Positions 43,469 through 52,930 of a DNA stretch of 64,000 bases are shown here, in pieces. Both the position numbers and the translations under genes were made by a program. The DNA is from a bacterium C-53 (GTDB taxonomy: Bacteria > Bacillota > Clostridia > Lachnospirales > Lachnospiraceae). Location: positions 1 to 64,000 of the forward strand of contig RAZD01000008.1 of the NCBI GenBank assembly GCA_003612525.1. The letters are read 5' to 3'. Numbering within the stretch: the stretch's first letter is position 1; each line of letters starts with the position of its first letter. The notes below the pieces were generated by a model that had not been told where the DNA came from, made no database searches, and saw only the letters and a program-made list of their open reading frames with translations.

Positions 43469-45106
43469 ATGAATTTATACCGCATCATGCTTGTGGACGA
43501 TGAAGAAGAGGTGAGAAAAGCCATTATCCGTAAGATGGACTGGGAGCGTCTGGGCTTTACTGTGGTGGCGGATGCCGAAAACGGCGAAGATGCGCTTGAA
43601 AAACTGGAACAGCTTGAACAGATGGAACCGGATGTAATCATGACGGATATCCGTATGCCTTATATGGACGGACTGACATTGACTGCCCGGATTCGTGAAA
43701 AATATCCGTTTATGAAAGTGCTTATTTTTTCCGGATATGACGACTTTGAATATGCGCAGCAGGCAATTAAACTGAATGTTACCGAGTATATTTTAAAGCC
43801 GGTCAATGGACAGGAGCTGACAAAGATCTTAAAGCGCGTCCGCATCAGCCTGGATGAAGAGATTGAACATCGCCGGAATATTGATGCGCTGAGAGAAAAT
43901 TATATGGAAAATCTGTCGATACTCCGGGAACTGTTCCTGAGTGATCTGGTACGCGGGAATACGGATATGGCAGGAACCGTACCGAAAATGAGAGAGTATG
44001 GAATTGACATTCTGGATGCCTGCAAATGGATTGTGGCGGTTATCCATGTGGAACAGGTGGAGTGGACGGAGACACAGGTGCTTTTCCAGCATCAGGAGTT
44101 GATTCCGATCTCCGTGCGGGGACTGGTGGAGGATCATTTGAGATCCTACTGTCGTTTTGCGGTATTCAATTCCGTGGAGGGAATTACCGTGATTGCGGCG
44201 ATTGATGAAGACAATAATCAGGCGGGGCTGATTAACCTGCTTGATGATATCTGTAAGGAGAGCAGGCGCATGCTCGAAGTTTCCATCACTGTGGGAGCCG
44301 GACATGTATGCGACTCCTTAGGAGAAATCAGTCATTCTTACCAGACAGCGGTTGATGCACTCGGGTATCGCTCCATAGTAGGAAAAGGAAGAGTGATCTT
44401 CATTAATGATATAGAGCCTACGAGCCGGGGAAAACTGCGTCTGGACGCCAAAGATGAGGAAGAAATGGCAGCGGCCATAAAGTTCGGCGCCCCGGAGACA
44501 ATCGACAGGGTGTTTCGAAACGTATCCGGACGTATGGATGACGCGAAAGTTCATGCCAGGCAGTATCAGATGTATATGCTTTCCATTATCAACTGCATGA
44601 TTCGGATGATGCAGCAGTATGAGCTTGACCTGGACGAGATGTTTGATTCGAAGGCACAGTATGGAGATGTTTTAAAGGGGATCTGCCGCAAGGAAGAATT
44701 TGCAGATCAGATTATTCCGGTTGCATGCCGGATGAATGAGGCGATGAACCGGGAAAGGGACAAAACGACGAAGAAGGTGATTCAGGAGGCGAAGGAATAT
44801 ATCAGAGAACATTATGCAAATCCGGAGCTGTCCGTGGAGTTACTATGCCGTCACCTGCATATGAGTCCGGCGTATTTTTCCACTGTGTTTAAAAAGGCGA
44901 CGGGACAGACGTATGTGAACTATGTGACGGAAGTGCGTTTGAAAAAAGCGGTGGAGCTGTTAAATGAGACCGATGACAAAACATATGTGATTGCCGGAAA
45001 GGTAGGGTATCAGGAGCAGAACTATTTCAGTTACGTATTCAAGAAGTGGTATGGAGTATCGCCGACAAAGTACAGGGAAACGCGGGGGAGCGAGCGTCAA
45101 ATATAG
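43469..45106 (+). CDS. YesN-type response regulator with AraC DNA-binding domain
   Basis: 545 residues. N-terminal receiver: LVDDEEEVR, phospho-Asp near residue 59 in VIMTDIRMPYMDG, and LKPV Lys. A middle region of about 270 residues (typical of YesN) leads to a C-terminal AraC pair of helix-turn-helix motifs: ELSVELLCRHLHMSPAYFS and KVGYQEQNYFSYVFKKWYGVSPTKYR. Partner of the YesM kinase downstream. It probably activates the mgl genes that follow. Confidence 0.93.
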   Translation: MNLYRIMLVDDEEEVRKAIIRKMDWERLGFTVVADAENGEDALEKLEQLEQMEPDVIMTDIRMPYMDGLTLTARIREKYPFMKVLIFSGYDDFEYAQQAIKLNVTEYILKPVNGQELTKILKRVRISLDEEIEHRRNIDALRENYMENLSILRELFLSDLVRGNTDMAGTVPKMREYGIDILDACKWIVAVIHVEQVEWTETQVLFQHQELIPISVRGLVEDHLRSYCRFAVFNSVEGITVIAAIDEDNNQAGLINLLDDICKESRRMLEVSITVGAGHVCDSLGEISHSYQTAVDALGYRSIVGKGRVIFINDIEPTSRGKLRLDAKDEEEMAAAIKFGAPETIDRVFRNVSGRMDDAKVHARQYQMYMLSIINCMIRMMQQYELDLDEMFDSKAQYGDVLKGICRKEEFADQIIPVACRMNEAMNRERDKTTKKVIQEAKEYIREHYANPELSVELLCRHLHMSPAYFSTVFKKATGQTYVNYVTEVRLKKAVELLNETDDKTYVIAGKVGYQEQNYFSYVFKKWYGVSPTKYRETRGSERQI

Positions 45107-45138
45107 GAGGCCGTTCATCAGAGGCTGAAAGGAGCGGT

Positions 45139-46926
45139 ATGGAGCAGAAAACACCGGTGGATTTTCTGAAAAAGACGAGTATCCGTTACACGATTTTTAT
45201 TTATTTTACAATCAGCGCACTGGTGGCGATTCTGCTGAGCGGTGCGCTTCTCTACATGCAGATGTCGCGCCAGCTGACAGCGGCGGTGCAGGATGAAAAC
45301 CAGGCGGTTTTGGGGCAGATTAACCGTTCGGTGGATTCTTATCTGCGCACGATTATGAAGCTGTCGGACAGTCTGTATTACAGCGTCATTAAAAATGCGG
45401 ATTTGAGTGCGGAGCCGGTAAACAGCCAGATTACGCTGTTGTATGATAATAACAAAGACAATATTGCCAATATTGCACTGTTGTCGAAGGAAGGGGAACT
45501 TTTGGAGGCGGTGCCCGCGGCGCGTTTAAAGACAGGACTTGACGTGACGAAAGAGCAGTGGTTTGGCGCTACGCTTGATCGGACGGATAATCTTCATTTT
45601 ACTACGCCTCATGTGCAGTATATTTTTGACAATAATGAGAATCAGTACCGCTGGGTCATTACGCTGACGCGTGCAGTGGAAATTACAAACGGCACGTCAA
45701 CCGACCAGGGAATTTTGCTGATCGATATCCGCTATAGCAGTCTGCAGCAGATTCTTCAGAACATTACTCTGGGAAACCAGGGTTATCTTTATATGGTCAG
45801 CAGCGGCGGTGATCTGATTTACCATCCGAAAATGCAGTTGATTGAGACAGGACAGATGTCTGAAAATATCAGAGAGGCAGCAGGCTACAGAGACGGAAGC
45901 TGGCGTGAAAAATATAACGGGGAGTGGCGGGAAGTCAGCGTTAAGTCGGTCGGCTATACGGGCTGGAAGCTTCTGAGCGTCACACCGGAGAAGGGCCTGC
46001 CGCTCAGCAATCTGAAGATGAAACTTTTTGTTGTGTTTGTGACTGCGTCATTTCTGCTTGCGCTTGTATTAATCAATACATTCATTTCCTCGAAGATTAC
46101 GACGCCGGTTCAGATGCTGGAAAAATCAGTCAACGCTATTGAGGCGGGAGATCTTGATACGGAGGTATATATGGGCGGTTCCTACGAGATCAGACATTTG
46201 GGCCGGTCCATTGGGGATATGGCCAGACAGATCAAAACACTGATGGAAGATATTGTGACTGAGCATGAATCAAAACGGAAAAGCGAGTTTGATACCCTGC
46301 AATCGCAGATAAATCCGCATTTCCTATATAATACGCTGGATATTATCGTGTGGATGATCGAAAATGAGCAGAAACAGGAGGCCGTCAATGTTGTGACGGC
46401 GCTGGCCCGTTTTTTCCGCATCAGTTTAAGCAAGGGAAAAAGCATTATTACGGTAAAAGACGAACTGGAGCATGTGCGCAATTATCTTATGATTCAGCAG
46501 ATGAGATTTAAAAATAAATTTGTTTATACGATTGAGGCGCAGGAGGACGTGCTGGAACTGGCCAGCTTAAAGCTGATGCTGCAGCCTCTGGTGGAAAATG
46601 CGATTTATCATGGTATGGAGTTTATGGATGGTGATGGCGAGATCGAAGTGAAAGTGTATCGTGAGGCGGAAAATCTGTGGTTTCAGATCAGCGATAACGG
46701 ACTGGGGATGACATCCCAGCAGGTGGACAGTCTTCTCGGTTCAAAGCCGCATGTGTCTTCGCGGCGGGGATCCGGGATTGGCGTCAAAAATGTAAACGAG
46801 AGGATCCGTCTTTTTTTCGGTGAGGATTATGGTCTTACCATTCAGTCGGAACCGGATGAAGGAACCGTAATTAAAATTTGTCTTCCGGCAAGAACCTATT
46901 CAGATATGATGGAGAAGGAAATGTGA
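45139..46926 (+). CDS. YesM-type sensor histidine kinase
   Basis: 595 residues from ATG 45139, with AAAGGAG upstream. An N-terminal membrane segment (about 18-45), an extracytoplasmic Cache-like sensor (about 46-295), a second membrane segment, and a HAMP (TTPVQMLEKSVNAIEAGDLD) follow. The kinase core has the LytS/YesM form: SQINPHFLYNTLDIIVWM with the phospho-His, LVENAIYHG (N-box), ISDNGLGM and GIGVKNVNERIRLFFGEDYG. It should phosphorylate YesN. Two sugar-binding proteins encoded right after it are candidates for passing ligand information to the outer domain. Confidence 0.94.
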   Translation: MEQKTPVDFLKKTSIRYTIFIYFTISALVAILLSGALLYMQMSRQLTAAVQDENQAVLGQINRSVDSYLRTIMKLSDSLYYSVIKNADLSAEPVNSQITLLYDNNKDNIANIALLSKEGELLEAVPAARLKTGLDVTKEQWFGATLDRTDNLHFTTPHVQYIFDNNENQYRWVITLTRAVEITNGTSTDQGILLIDIRYSSLQQILQNITLGNQGYLYMVSSGGDLIYHPKMQLIETGQMSENIREAAGYRDGSWREKYNGEWREVSVKSVGYTGWKLLSVTPEKGLPLSNLKMKLFVVFVTASFLLALVLINTFISSKITTPVQMLEKSVNAIEAGDLDTEVYMGGSYEIRHLGRSIGDMARQIKTLMEDIVTEHESKRKSEFDTLQSQINPHFLYNTLDIIVWMIENEQKQEAVNVVTALARFFRISLSKGKSIITVKDELEHVRNYLMIQQMRFKNKFVYTIEAQEDVLELASLKLMLQPLVENAIYHGMEFMDGDGEIEVKVYREAENLWFQISDNGLGMTSQQVDSLLGSKPHVSSRRGSGIGVKNVNERIRLFFGEDYGLTIQSEPDEGTVIKICLPARTYSDMMEKEM

Positions 46927-46935
46927 GCGGAAGTT

Positions 46936-47011
46936 ATCAGGCGTCAGAGGACGCCTGATGCGGGAGAATGCCCTGGCGGGTATTTTCCATTGAATATTTT
47001 GTGCCGCCAGG
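46936..47011 (+). other. Two GC-rich hairpins between kinase and binding-protein genes
   Basis: ATCAGGCGTC-AGAG-GACGCCTGAT (46936-46959) and CCTGGCGG...CCGCCAGG (46972-47011). Neither is followed by a T run, so they look like mRNA stability or processing elements within the operon and not terminators. Confidence 0.5.
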
Positions 47012-47030
47012 CGGACAGAAGGGAGCCGGG

Positions 47031-47996
47031 ATGATAGGCAGACGCGGAAAATGGCTGTTGTTTTTATATGTGCTGTTTCTTGTGGTGTTGTTTCTTATGT
47101 GTTCTACGGATTTGATCATTCGGGAGCCGGAACGGGAAATTTATCAGATTGCAGTCATCATTGAAGATGTCCGGGGAGATAATTACGGCAACTTCCGTAA
47201 AGGAATGGAGCAGGCAGCGGCAGAGCTGAATGCGGATGTTCACTTTATCACCCTCTATGAGCAGTCAGATGTGCGGCAGCAGCTGGAATTGATGGAACGT
47301 GAAAAACAGGATGGCGCTGACGCATTAATTGTGGTTCCGGTTGATGAAAGACAGATGGCGGAAAAACAGATGGGGATTCCGGTCATTTTCCTGCATTCCG
47401 GACGGACGGAGTCGACCGGTTCCGGAAGCATTGTCATAGATTACAAGAAGATGGGGGAAGAGCTGGCGCAGGAGATGTCAAAAGGATTGGAGAAAAGCAG
47501 TCCTGTTCTGATACTGACAGACCCCCAAAAGCAGAACAGCGCAGACCGGTATTTTTTGGATGGCGCGGAAACGGTTTTGATGTCAGGCGGCTACAGCGTT
47601 CAAAAGATTCCGAAGGATGAAGAGGGTGGATTTGGAGCGCTTGTGCAGCTTCCTGAGACAGAGCAGGAGGAAAGGCCGGTGCTGCTGGCTCAAAATACCG
47701 AAATACTGACAGCGATGGCGGGAATCCTGTCAGAAAGTCCGGAAGCGGCAAAACGCGTCAGAGGGCTTTACGGCAGGGGGAGTACTCTGTCTGTTCTGAA
47801 CTATCTGGACCGCGGCCAGATCACAGGCATTTGCGTGACAGATGAGTTCAGCATCGGCTATTTCAGTGTATCAGCGGCGGTCAGAGCGCTGGAGGGCGAC
47901 GTCGTTCAGAATCCGGTTATAATGGATTCTTATTATATTGAAAAAGAGGATGTGAGGGAACCGGATTATGAGAAGATGCTGTTCCCTATCGAGTAG
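47031..47996 (+). CDS. Membrane-anchored periplasmic-binding-protein-like sensor
   Basis: 321 residues from ATG 47031, with AAGGGAG upstream. An N-terminal hydrophobic helix (about 7-25) ends FLMCST; the Cys is preceded by Met, which is a poor lipobox, so a membrane anchor is more likely. The rest is a type I sugar-binding fold (IAVIIEDVRGDNYGNFRKGM, then ADALIVVPVD). It is shorter than, and diverged from, the mgl-type binding proteins next to it. Its position after YesM suggests an accessory receptor and not a transporter subunit. Confidence 0.85.
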   Translation: MIGRRGKWLLFLYVLFLVVLFLMCSTDLIIREPEREIYQIAVIIEDVRGDNYGNFRKGMEQAAAELNADVHFITLYEQSDVRQQLELMEREKQDGADALIVVPVDERQMAEKQMGIPVIFLHSGRTESTGSGSIVIDYKKMGEELAQEMSKGLEKSSPVLILTDPQKQNSADRYFLDGAETVLMSGGYSVQKIPKDEEGGFGALVQLPETEQEERPVLLAQNTEILTAMAGILSESPEAAKRVRGLYGRGSTLSVLNYLDRGQITGICVTDEFSIGYFSVSAAVRALEGDVVQNPVIMDSYYIEKEDVREPDYEKMLFPIE

Positions 47997-48011
47997 TCAG
48001 GAGGTGGGAGG

Positions 48012-49016
48012 ATGTCAGGGAAAAAGCTGTTTTTCATTCTTTTTTTATGTGTGATTCTGACTTCATGTCAGAATACGCATAAGGAGGAGCAGAAAGCTTC
48101 CATTCGTATTGGAATCAGCCTGTACAGAGGGGATGATACGTTTATTAACAATATCTGCAGTGTGGTTGAGGAGAAGGCAAAGGAGTATGAGAGGGAGAAC
48201 GGAATAAAAGTAATATTGGATATACAGGATGCCAAAGGAAACCAGAATACACAGAATAATCAGGTGGAAAGGTTTATCTCACTGGACTGCGACGTGCTTT
48301 GCATTAATCCTGTGGACCGCATGGATGCTTCTGTGATTATAGACAGGGCTATGACAGCCGAAGTGCCTGTCGTGTTCTTTAACCGCCAGCCGGTGGAGGA
48401 GGACATGAACCGCTGGGACAGACTTTACTATATTGGCGTAGATGCGAAGGAGACGGCTGTCTTTCAGGGGAAGATGATCGTAGATCTTTATCAGAAGCGG
48501 CCGGAGGCGGTAGACCGAAACGGTGACGGCGTAGTCAGCTATGTGATTTTAGAGGGGGAAACCAGCCATCAGGATTCCCTGATACGTACGGAATGGTCGA
48601 TTCAGACTTTGAAAAACGGCGGCGTGCCAATTGAAAAGATTGCGGGAGGCATTGCGAACTGGGAGCGCAGCCAGGCTTCGGCGCTGATGGAACAATGGAT
48701 TCACGCATATCCGGATACGATTGAACTGGTCGTCAGCAATAATGATGATATGGCGCTGGGCGCGATTGACGCTTTGGAACGGGCAGGAATAGACGGAATG
48801 AATGTTGTCGGGATTGACGGCACTACACCCGGACTTGAGGCGCTTGAAAATGGAAAACTGCTTGGAACGGTGTCTGCCAATAAGGAAATTTATGGAAGCG
48901 CGATAATGGAACTGGCAGCCAGTTGTGCGCTGGAAAAGGAATTACCGGAGGAGTACCCTCTGGAAAATGGAACCTACTATTGGACACCGCAGGAGATACT
49001 GATTCATGAGGATTAA
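48012..49016 (+). CDS. Galactose-type substrate-binding lipoprotein (sensor or second receptor)
   Basis: 334 residues with a lipobox, FLCVILTSC. MglB-like fold: ISLYRGDDTFINNICSVVEEKAK, NQNTQNNQVERFISLDCDVLCINPVD, VVFFNRQPVEEDMNRWDRLYYIGVDAKE, and a calcium loop DRNGDGVVS. It is closely similar in plan to the MglB downstream but has no acidic linker. Gap to the preceding gene 15 bases. With YesM it may form a sugar sensor, or it may be an alternate receptor for MglAC. Confidence 0.9.
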   Translation: MSGKKLFFILFLCVILTSCQNTHKEEQKASIRIGISLYRGDDTFINNICSVVEEKAKEYERENGIKVILDIQDAKGNQNTQNNQVERFISLDCDVLCINPVDRMDASVIIDRAMTAEVPVVFFNRQPVEEDMNRWDRLYYIGVDAKETAVFQGKMIVDLYQKRPEAVDRNGDGVVSYVILEGETSHQDSLIRTEWSIQTLKNGGVPIEKIAGGIANWERSQASALMEQWIHAYPDTIELVVSNNDDMALGAIDALERAGIDGMNVVGIDGTTPGLEALENGKLLGTVSANKEIYGSAIMELAASCALEKELPEEYPLENGTYYWTPQEILIHED

Positions 49017-49071
49017 AGAAAATTTATAAAAAATCGAAAAAAATCTTATGGAAAACAGACGAAATATCCTT

Positions 49072-49077
49072 TATAAT
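49072..49077 (+). promoter_or_regulatory. Probable -10 box of mglB
   Basis: TATAAT (49072-49077) lies about 100 bases before the mglB start. No good -35 is present (TTATGG or TGGAAA only), as expected for an activator-dependent promoter. Confidence 0.5.
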
Positions 49078-49179
49078 AGAATCGTTAGTAGTCATAATGT
49101 ACAAAAATATGGATGTACATGTGACAGGAACTAATTAAAACGTCCGTACAGCGGACAGAATAGAGGAGGATTTGTAACT

Positions 49180-50289
49180 ATGAAATTAAGAAAAGTGACT
49201 GCTATGGTATTAGCATCTATGATGGTATTCTCCATGGCTGCATGTGGCAGCAACGCAGAGACGTCAGCGCCGGCGGAAGCACCTGCAGAGGAGGCACCCG
49301 CAGAAGAAGCTCCGGCAGAAGAACCGGCTGAGGAGCCTGCAGAAGAAGCTCCGGCAGAGGAAGAACCCGCAGAAGAGGCAGCAGCATCCGGCGGCGGAAA
49401 TATTGGTGTCTGCATCTACAAATTTGATGATGCATTTATGACAACGTATCGTAATGCACTTCAGGAAATCCTGGAGGATAAAGGCTACACAGTAACATTT
49501 ATGGATGGAAAGAATGACCAGGCAGAGCAGAACAACCAGATCAATAACTTTATTGCACAGGGTGTTGACGCACTGATCATCAATCCGGTTATGACTTCCG
49601 CAGCAGATCAGATCATTGCTACGGTAAAAGACGCAGGAATCCCTACTGTTCTGATCAACCGTGAGCCGACTGCTGAGCAGATGAGCGCATATGACAAGCT
49701 TGTATATGTAGGATGTGACGCACGTCAGTCCGGTACAATGCAGGGCGAGCTGATTCTTGATACTCCGAACAAGGGTGATATCAATGGCGACGGCAAAATC
49801 TCCTATATCATGATTCAGGGTGATCCGGAGAACGTAGACGCTCAGTATCGTACAGAGTTCTCTGTAAAGGCATTAACAGATGCTGGTATGGAAGTAGAAG
49901 AACTTGACTTACAGCGTGGTGACTGGGACAGAAATAAAGGCCAGGAAATCGCACAGAACGACTTATCCAAATTTGGTGACGAAATCGAAGTTGTATTCTG
50001 CAACAACGATGATATGGCAATCGGTGCTCTTCAGGCAATCCAGGCAGCAGGCCGTAAAGTAAATGAAGACATTTATCTTGTAGGTGTTGACGCTCTTGAC
50101 GCAGCTCTGAATGAAGTAGAGAACGGAAACATGACAGGTACAGTTCTTAACGATGCAAATGGACAGGCAGCAGGCGCTGTTGAGGCTATGGAAGCTCTGT
50201 TAAGCGGAACTACTTATGCATCAGGTGAGCAGTCTATCTACGTAGACTATGTAAAAGTTACTCCTGACAACGTAGCTGAGTTCAAATAA
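49180..50289 (+). CDS. mglB: Galactose/methyl-galactoside ABC transporter substrate-binding lipoprotein
   Basis: 369 residues, lipobox FSMAAC. After the Cys comes a 45-residue Ala-Pro-Glu linker made of short AEEP/APAEE repeats, then a sugar-binding fold (IGVCIYKFDDAFMTTYRNAL, CNNDDMAIGALQAIQ) with a calcium loop DINGDGKIS as in E. coli MglB. It captures galactose or glucose for MglA/C. Codon use (many GTT/GTA/ACA) differs from neighbours and fits high expression. A stem with T run after it sets it off from mglA. Confidence 0.93.
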   Translation: MKLRKVTAMVLASMMVFSMAACGSNAETSAPAEAPAEEAPAEEAPAEEPAEEPAEEAPAEEEPAEEAAASGGGNIGVCIYKFDDAFMTTYRNALQEILEDKGYTVTFMDGKNDQAEQNNQINNFIAQGVDALIINPVMTSAADQIIATVKDAGIPTVLINREPTAEQMSAYDKLVYVGCDARQSGTMQGELILDTPNKGDINGDGKISYIMIQGDPENVDAQYRTEFSVKALTDAGMEVEELDLQRGDWDRNKGQEIAQNDLSKFGDEIEVVFCNNDDMAIGALQAIQAAGRKVNEDIYLVGVDALDAALNEVENGNMTGTVLNDANGQAAGAVEAMEALLSGTTYASGEQSIYVDYVKVTPDNVAEFK

Positions 50290-50327
50290 TCAAGGAATAG
50301 TATAGAAATAAGTAAGATGTTAAATTA

Positions 50328-50370
50328 CCGGGAAGTGCGTGTGCATTGGCGCATGCACTTTCTGGTTTTT
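50328..50370 (+). terminator. Partial terminator/attenuator between mglB and mglA
   Basis: A 17-pair stem with four G-U pairs (CCGGGAAGTGCGTGTGC with GCGCATGCACTTTCTGG), a 4-base loop and TTTTTG. It would leave binding protein in excess over ATPase and permease, the usual need. Confidence 0.7.
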
Positions 50371-50402
50371 GACAGAAAAATATGAAAAAGGGGGTCGTCA
50401 AA

Positions 50403-51911
50403 TTGTCAGAGTATCGTTTGGAAATGCACGATGTCGTAAAGACATTTCCGGGTGTCAAGGCGCTGGACGGCGCACAGCTGAATCTGCGTCCGGGTACGGT
50501 TCATGCACTGATGGGTGAGAACGGTGCCGGAAAGTCTACTTTGATGAAGTGCATGTTCGGTATCTATCACATGGACGAGGGAGAAGTGATTTATGAGGGA
50601 GAAAAGGTTCAGATTAAGGGGCCTCTGGATGCTTTGAACCGCGGGATTGCTATGGTGCATCAGGAATTACAGCCGATTCCTGAGAGAAGTATTGGCGAGA
50701 ATATCTATGTGGGACGGTATCCGTTGAAAAAACTCGGACCGGTGTCTGTTATAGACCATGATAAGATGTATGAGGACGCTGCAAAAGTATTGGAAGAAGT
50801 TCACCTGAATTTTGATCCCAAAGCAAAACTGGGAAGCCTCTCGGTATCTCAGATGCAGCTGGTAGAAATTGCGAAGGCTGTTTCTGCCGACTGTAAGGTT
50901 CTGATCCTGGATGAGCCGACTTCATCTTTGACCGCTGCAGAGGTGGAGGCGTTGTTTACCATCATCAACGAACTGCGTGAGAAAGGGGTTTCGATTGTAT
51001 ATATCAGCCATAAGATGGATGAGATTCTGCGTATCAGCGATGAAGTAACCATCATGCGTGATGGCCAGTATATCGGAACATGGTCTTCTGAAGGACTGAC
51101 CACGGATCTCATCATTACCAAGATGGTTGGACGTGAGCTTTCCGAGCTGTATCCTACTCGCGAGAATGTACCAGGTGAAATTGTATTTGAAGTGGAAGAT
51201 TTTACTTCCATCAATCCGAAGAGTTTCCGTCATGTCAGCTTCCAGCTTCGAAAAGGCGAAATTCTTGGCGTAGCGGGCCTGGTGGGTGCGCAGCGTACGG
51301 AATTGATGGAGGGATTGTTCGGACTCAGATGCCATACGGCCGGAAAGATTACATATAATGGACAGGAGCTTAAAATCAGTCAGCCGAAAGATGCGATCAA
51401 TAATGGTATTGCCATGCTGACAGAAGACCGTCGTGCGACCGGAATTCTGGGCGTATTGTCTATTGCGGATAATGTTTCCATTGCATCCTTAAATCAGTAT
51501 TTGATTGGAGGCGTGATGCTGGATGACGCGAAAATTGAAAATCTTGTGCAGGAGAACGTAGCAAAGCTTTCCATCAAGACACCGTCGTCCAAGACACAGA
51601 TTCAGTCACTCTCAGGCGGGAACCAGCAGAAAGTGCTGATCAGCCGCTGGCTGGCAAACAATCCTGATATTTTTATTATGGATGAACCTACGCGCGGTAT
51701 CGATGTAGGAGCCAAGTACGAGATTTACTGTATCATTGCTGAGATGGCAAAACAGGGGAAAAGTATTATCATGATTTCTTCCGAAATGAGTGAGCTCATC
51801 GGTATGTCAGACCGTATTATGGTTATGTGTGACGGCCGTGTGACAGGATTCCTTGACGGAGATGAGGTAAATCAGGAGAAAATCATGGCATTGGCAACCC
51901 AGTTTGAATAA
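50403..51911 (+). CDS. mglA: Galactose ABC transporter ATP-binding protein
   Basis: 502 residues from TTG 50403 (MSEYRLEMHDVVKTFPGVKA), with AAGGGGG about 10 bases upstream; ATG 50382 is an alternative that would overlap that site. Two ABC cassettes: GENGAGKST with LSVSQMQLVEIAKA and ILDEPTSSLT; then GLVGAQRTE with LSGGNQQKVLISRWL and MDEPTRGIDVG. The degenerate second Walker A is normal for sugar importers of this class. It powers MglC. Confidence 0.95.
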   Translation: MSEYRLEMHDVVKTFPGVKALDGAQLNLRPGTVHALMGENGAGKSTLMKCMFGIYHMDEGEVIYEGEKVQIKGPLDALNRGIAMVHQELQPIPERSIGENIYVGRYPLKKLGPVSVIDHDKMYEDAAKVLEEVHLNFDPKAKLGSLSVSQMQLVEIAKAVSADCKVLILDEPTSSLTAAEVEALFTIINELREKGVSIVYISHKMDEILRISDEVTIMRDGQYIGTWSSEGLTTDLIITKMVGRELSELYPTRENVPGEIVFEVEDFTSINPKSFRHVSFQLRKGEILGVAGLVGAQRTELMEGLFGLRCHTAGKITYNGQELKISQPKDAINNGIAMLTEDRRATGILGVLSIADNVSIASLNQYLIGGVMLDDAKIENLVQENVAKLSIKTPSSKTQIQSLSGGNQQKVLISRWLANNPDIFIMDEPTRGIDVGAKYEIYCIIAEMAKQGKSIIMISSEMSELIGMSDRIMVMCDGRVTGFLDGDEVNQEKIMALATQFE

Positions 51912-51928
51912 GGAGGGAGAACATTATC

Positions 51929-52912
51929 ATGGAAAAATCATTCAATGTAAAAAAATTTATATCCAACAATGCAATTATTATCCTGATTGCACTTCTGGCT
52001 ATCCTGACAGGATGTACAACAAAGAATTTCTTTACGGTATCCAACTTTAAGAATCTGGTGGTAAATGTATCTCCCAGATTTATCATTGCCTGTGGTGTAT
52101 CGGGATGTCTGATTACAAAAGGTACCGACCTCTCCGCCGGACGTGCGGTTGGTCTGGCAGCGTGTCTCTCAGCAATGATGCTGCAGAGCCTTGATTATTC
52201 GGCGCGTATGCTTCCGTGGATGCCGGATATGGCATGGCCGATTGCTCTGATCATTACAATGGCTATTATGGGTGTTTTCGGCGCTGTGAACGGTGTTGTA
52301 ATTTCCAGTCTGAAGGTTCCGCCGTTTATCGCAACTCTGGGTATGCAGACAGTTATTTACGGACTTTGCTCACTGATTACGAACAATCAGCCTATGGGTG
52401 GTTACAAGCAGAGCTATCTGACCGTTGCAAGCGGTTCCCTGGGTCCGATTCCCTATCTTATGATTTTTGCAGTGGTTGTCGGTGCGTATTTCTGGTTTCT
52501 GTACAATAAGACCCGTCACGGTAAATATATGTATGCGATCGGCGGCAATGAGAATGCGGCGCAGGTTGCAGGTGTAAACGTAAAAGGTTCTCTGGTACGT
52601 ATCTATATCCTTGCAGGCTGCATGTATGCGCTGGCAGGTTTCCTGGTAGGCGCAAAGGCAGGCGGAGCTTCCACAGCAACCGGTAACGGTTATGAGCTTG
52701 AGGCAATCGCAGCCTGTACAATCGGCGGTGTATCTGCAAACGGTGGTGTTGGTCGTGTCGGCGGTATCCTGATCGGTGTACTTGTATTTGAGATTCTGAA
52801 GATTTGTCTCCAGTTCCTCGGAGTGGATCCGGCTTATACATATATCGCACAAGGTCTTGTAATTGTTATCGCAGTTGCACTTGACCTGAGAAAATATTTG
52901 CAGAAGAAATAA
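51929..52912 (+). CDS. mglC: Galactose ABC transporter permease
   Basis: 327 residues with about eight to ten membrane segments. The family loop GVNVKGSLVRIYILAGCMYALAG contacts MglA. GTDLSAGRAVGLAAC near residue 70 and GGVSANGGVGRVGG near 270 match BPD_transp_2 permeases. Separated from mglA by 17 bases and from the small membrane gene by 18. Confidence 0.94.
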   Translation: MEKSFNVKKFISNNAIIILIALLAILTGCTTKNFFTVSNFKNLVVNVSPRFIIACGVSGCLITKGTDLSAGRAVGLAACLSAMMLQSLDYSARMLPWMPDMAWPIALIITMAIMGVFGAVNGVVISSLKVPPFIATLGMQTVIYGLCSLITNNQPMGGYKQSYLTVASGSLGPIPYLMIFAVVVGAYFWFLYNKTRHGKYMYAIGGNENAAQVAGVNVKGSLVRIYILAGCMYALAGFLVGAKAGGASTATGNGYELEAIAACTIGGVSANGGVGRVGGILIGVLVFEILKICLQFLGVDPAYTYIAQGLVIVIAVALDLRKYLQKK

Positions 52913-52930
52913 AGGAAAGGAACGGAAATC

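Noticed and set aside
49260-49395. Repeated GCAGAAGAAGCTCCGGC-like units in mglB
   Set aside because: They encode the Ala-Pro-Glu linker of the lipoprotein; the units are in frame and of unequal length, so this is neither a CRISPR array nor an intergenic repeat.
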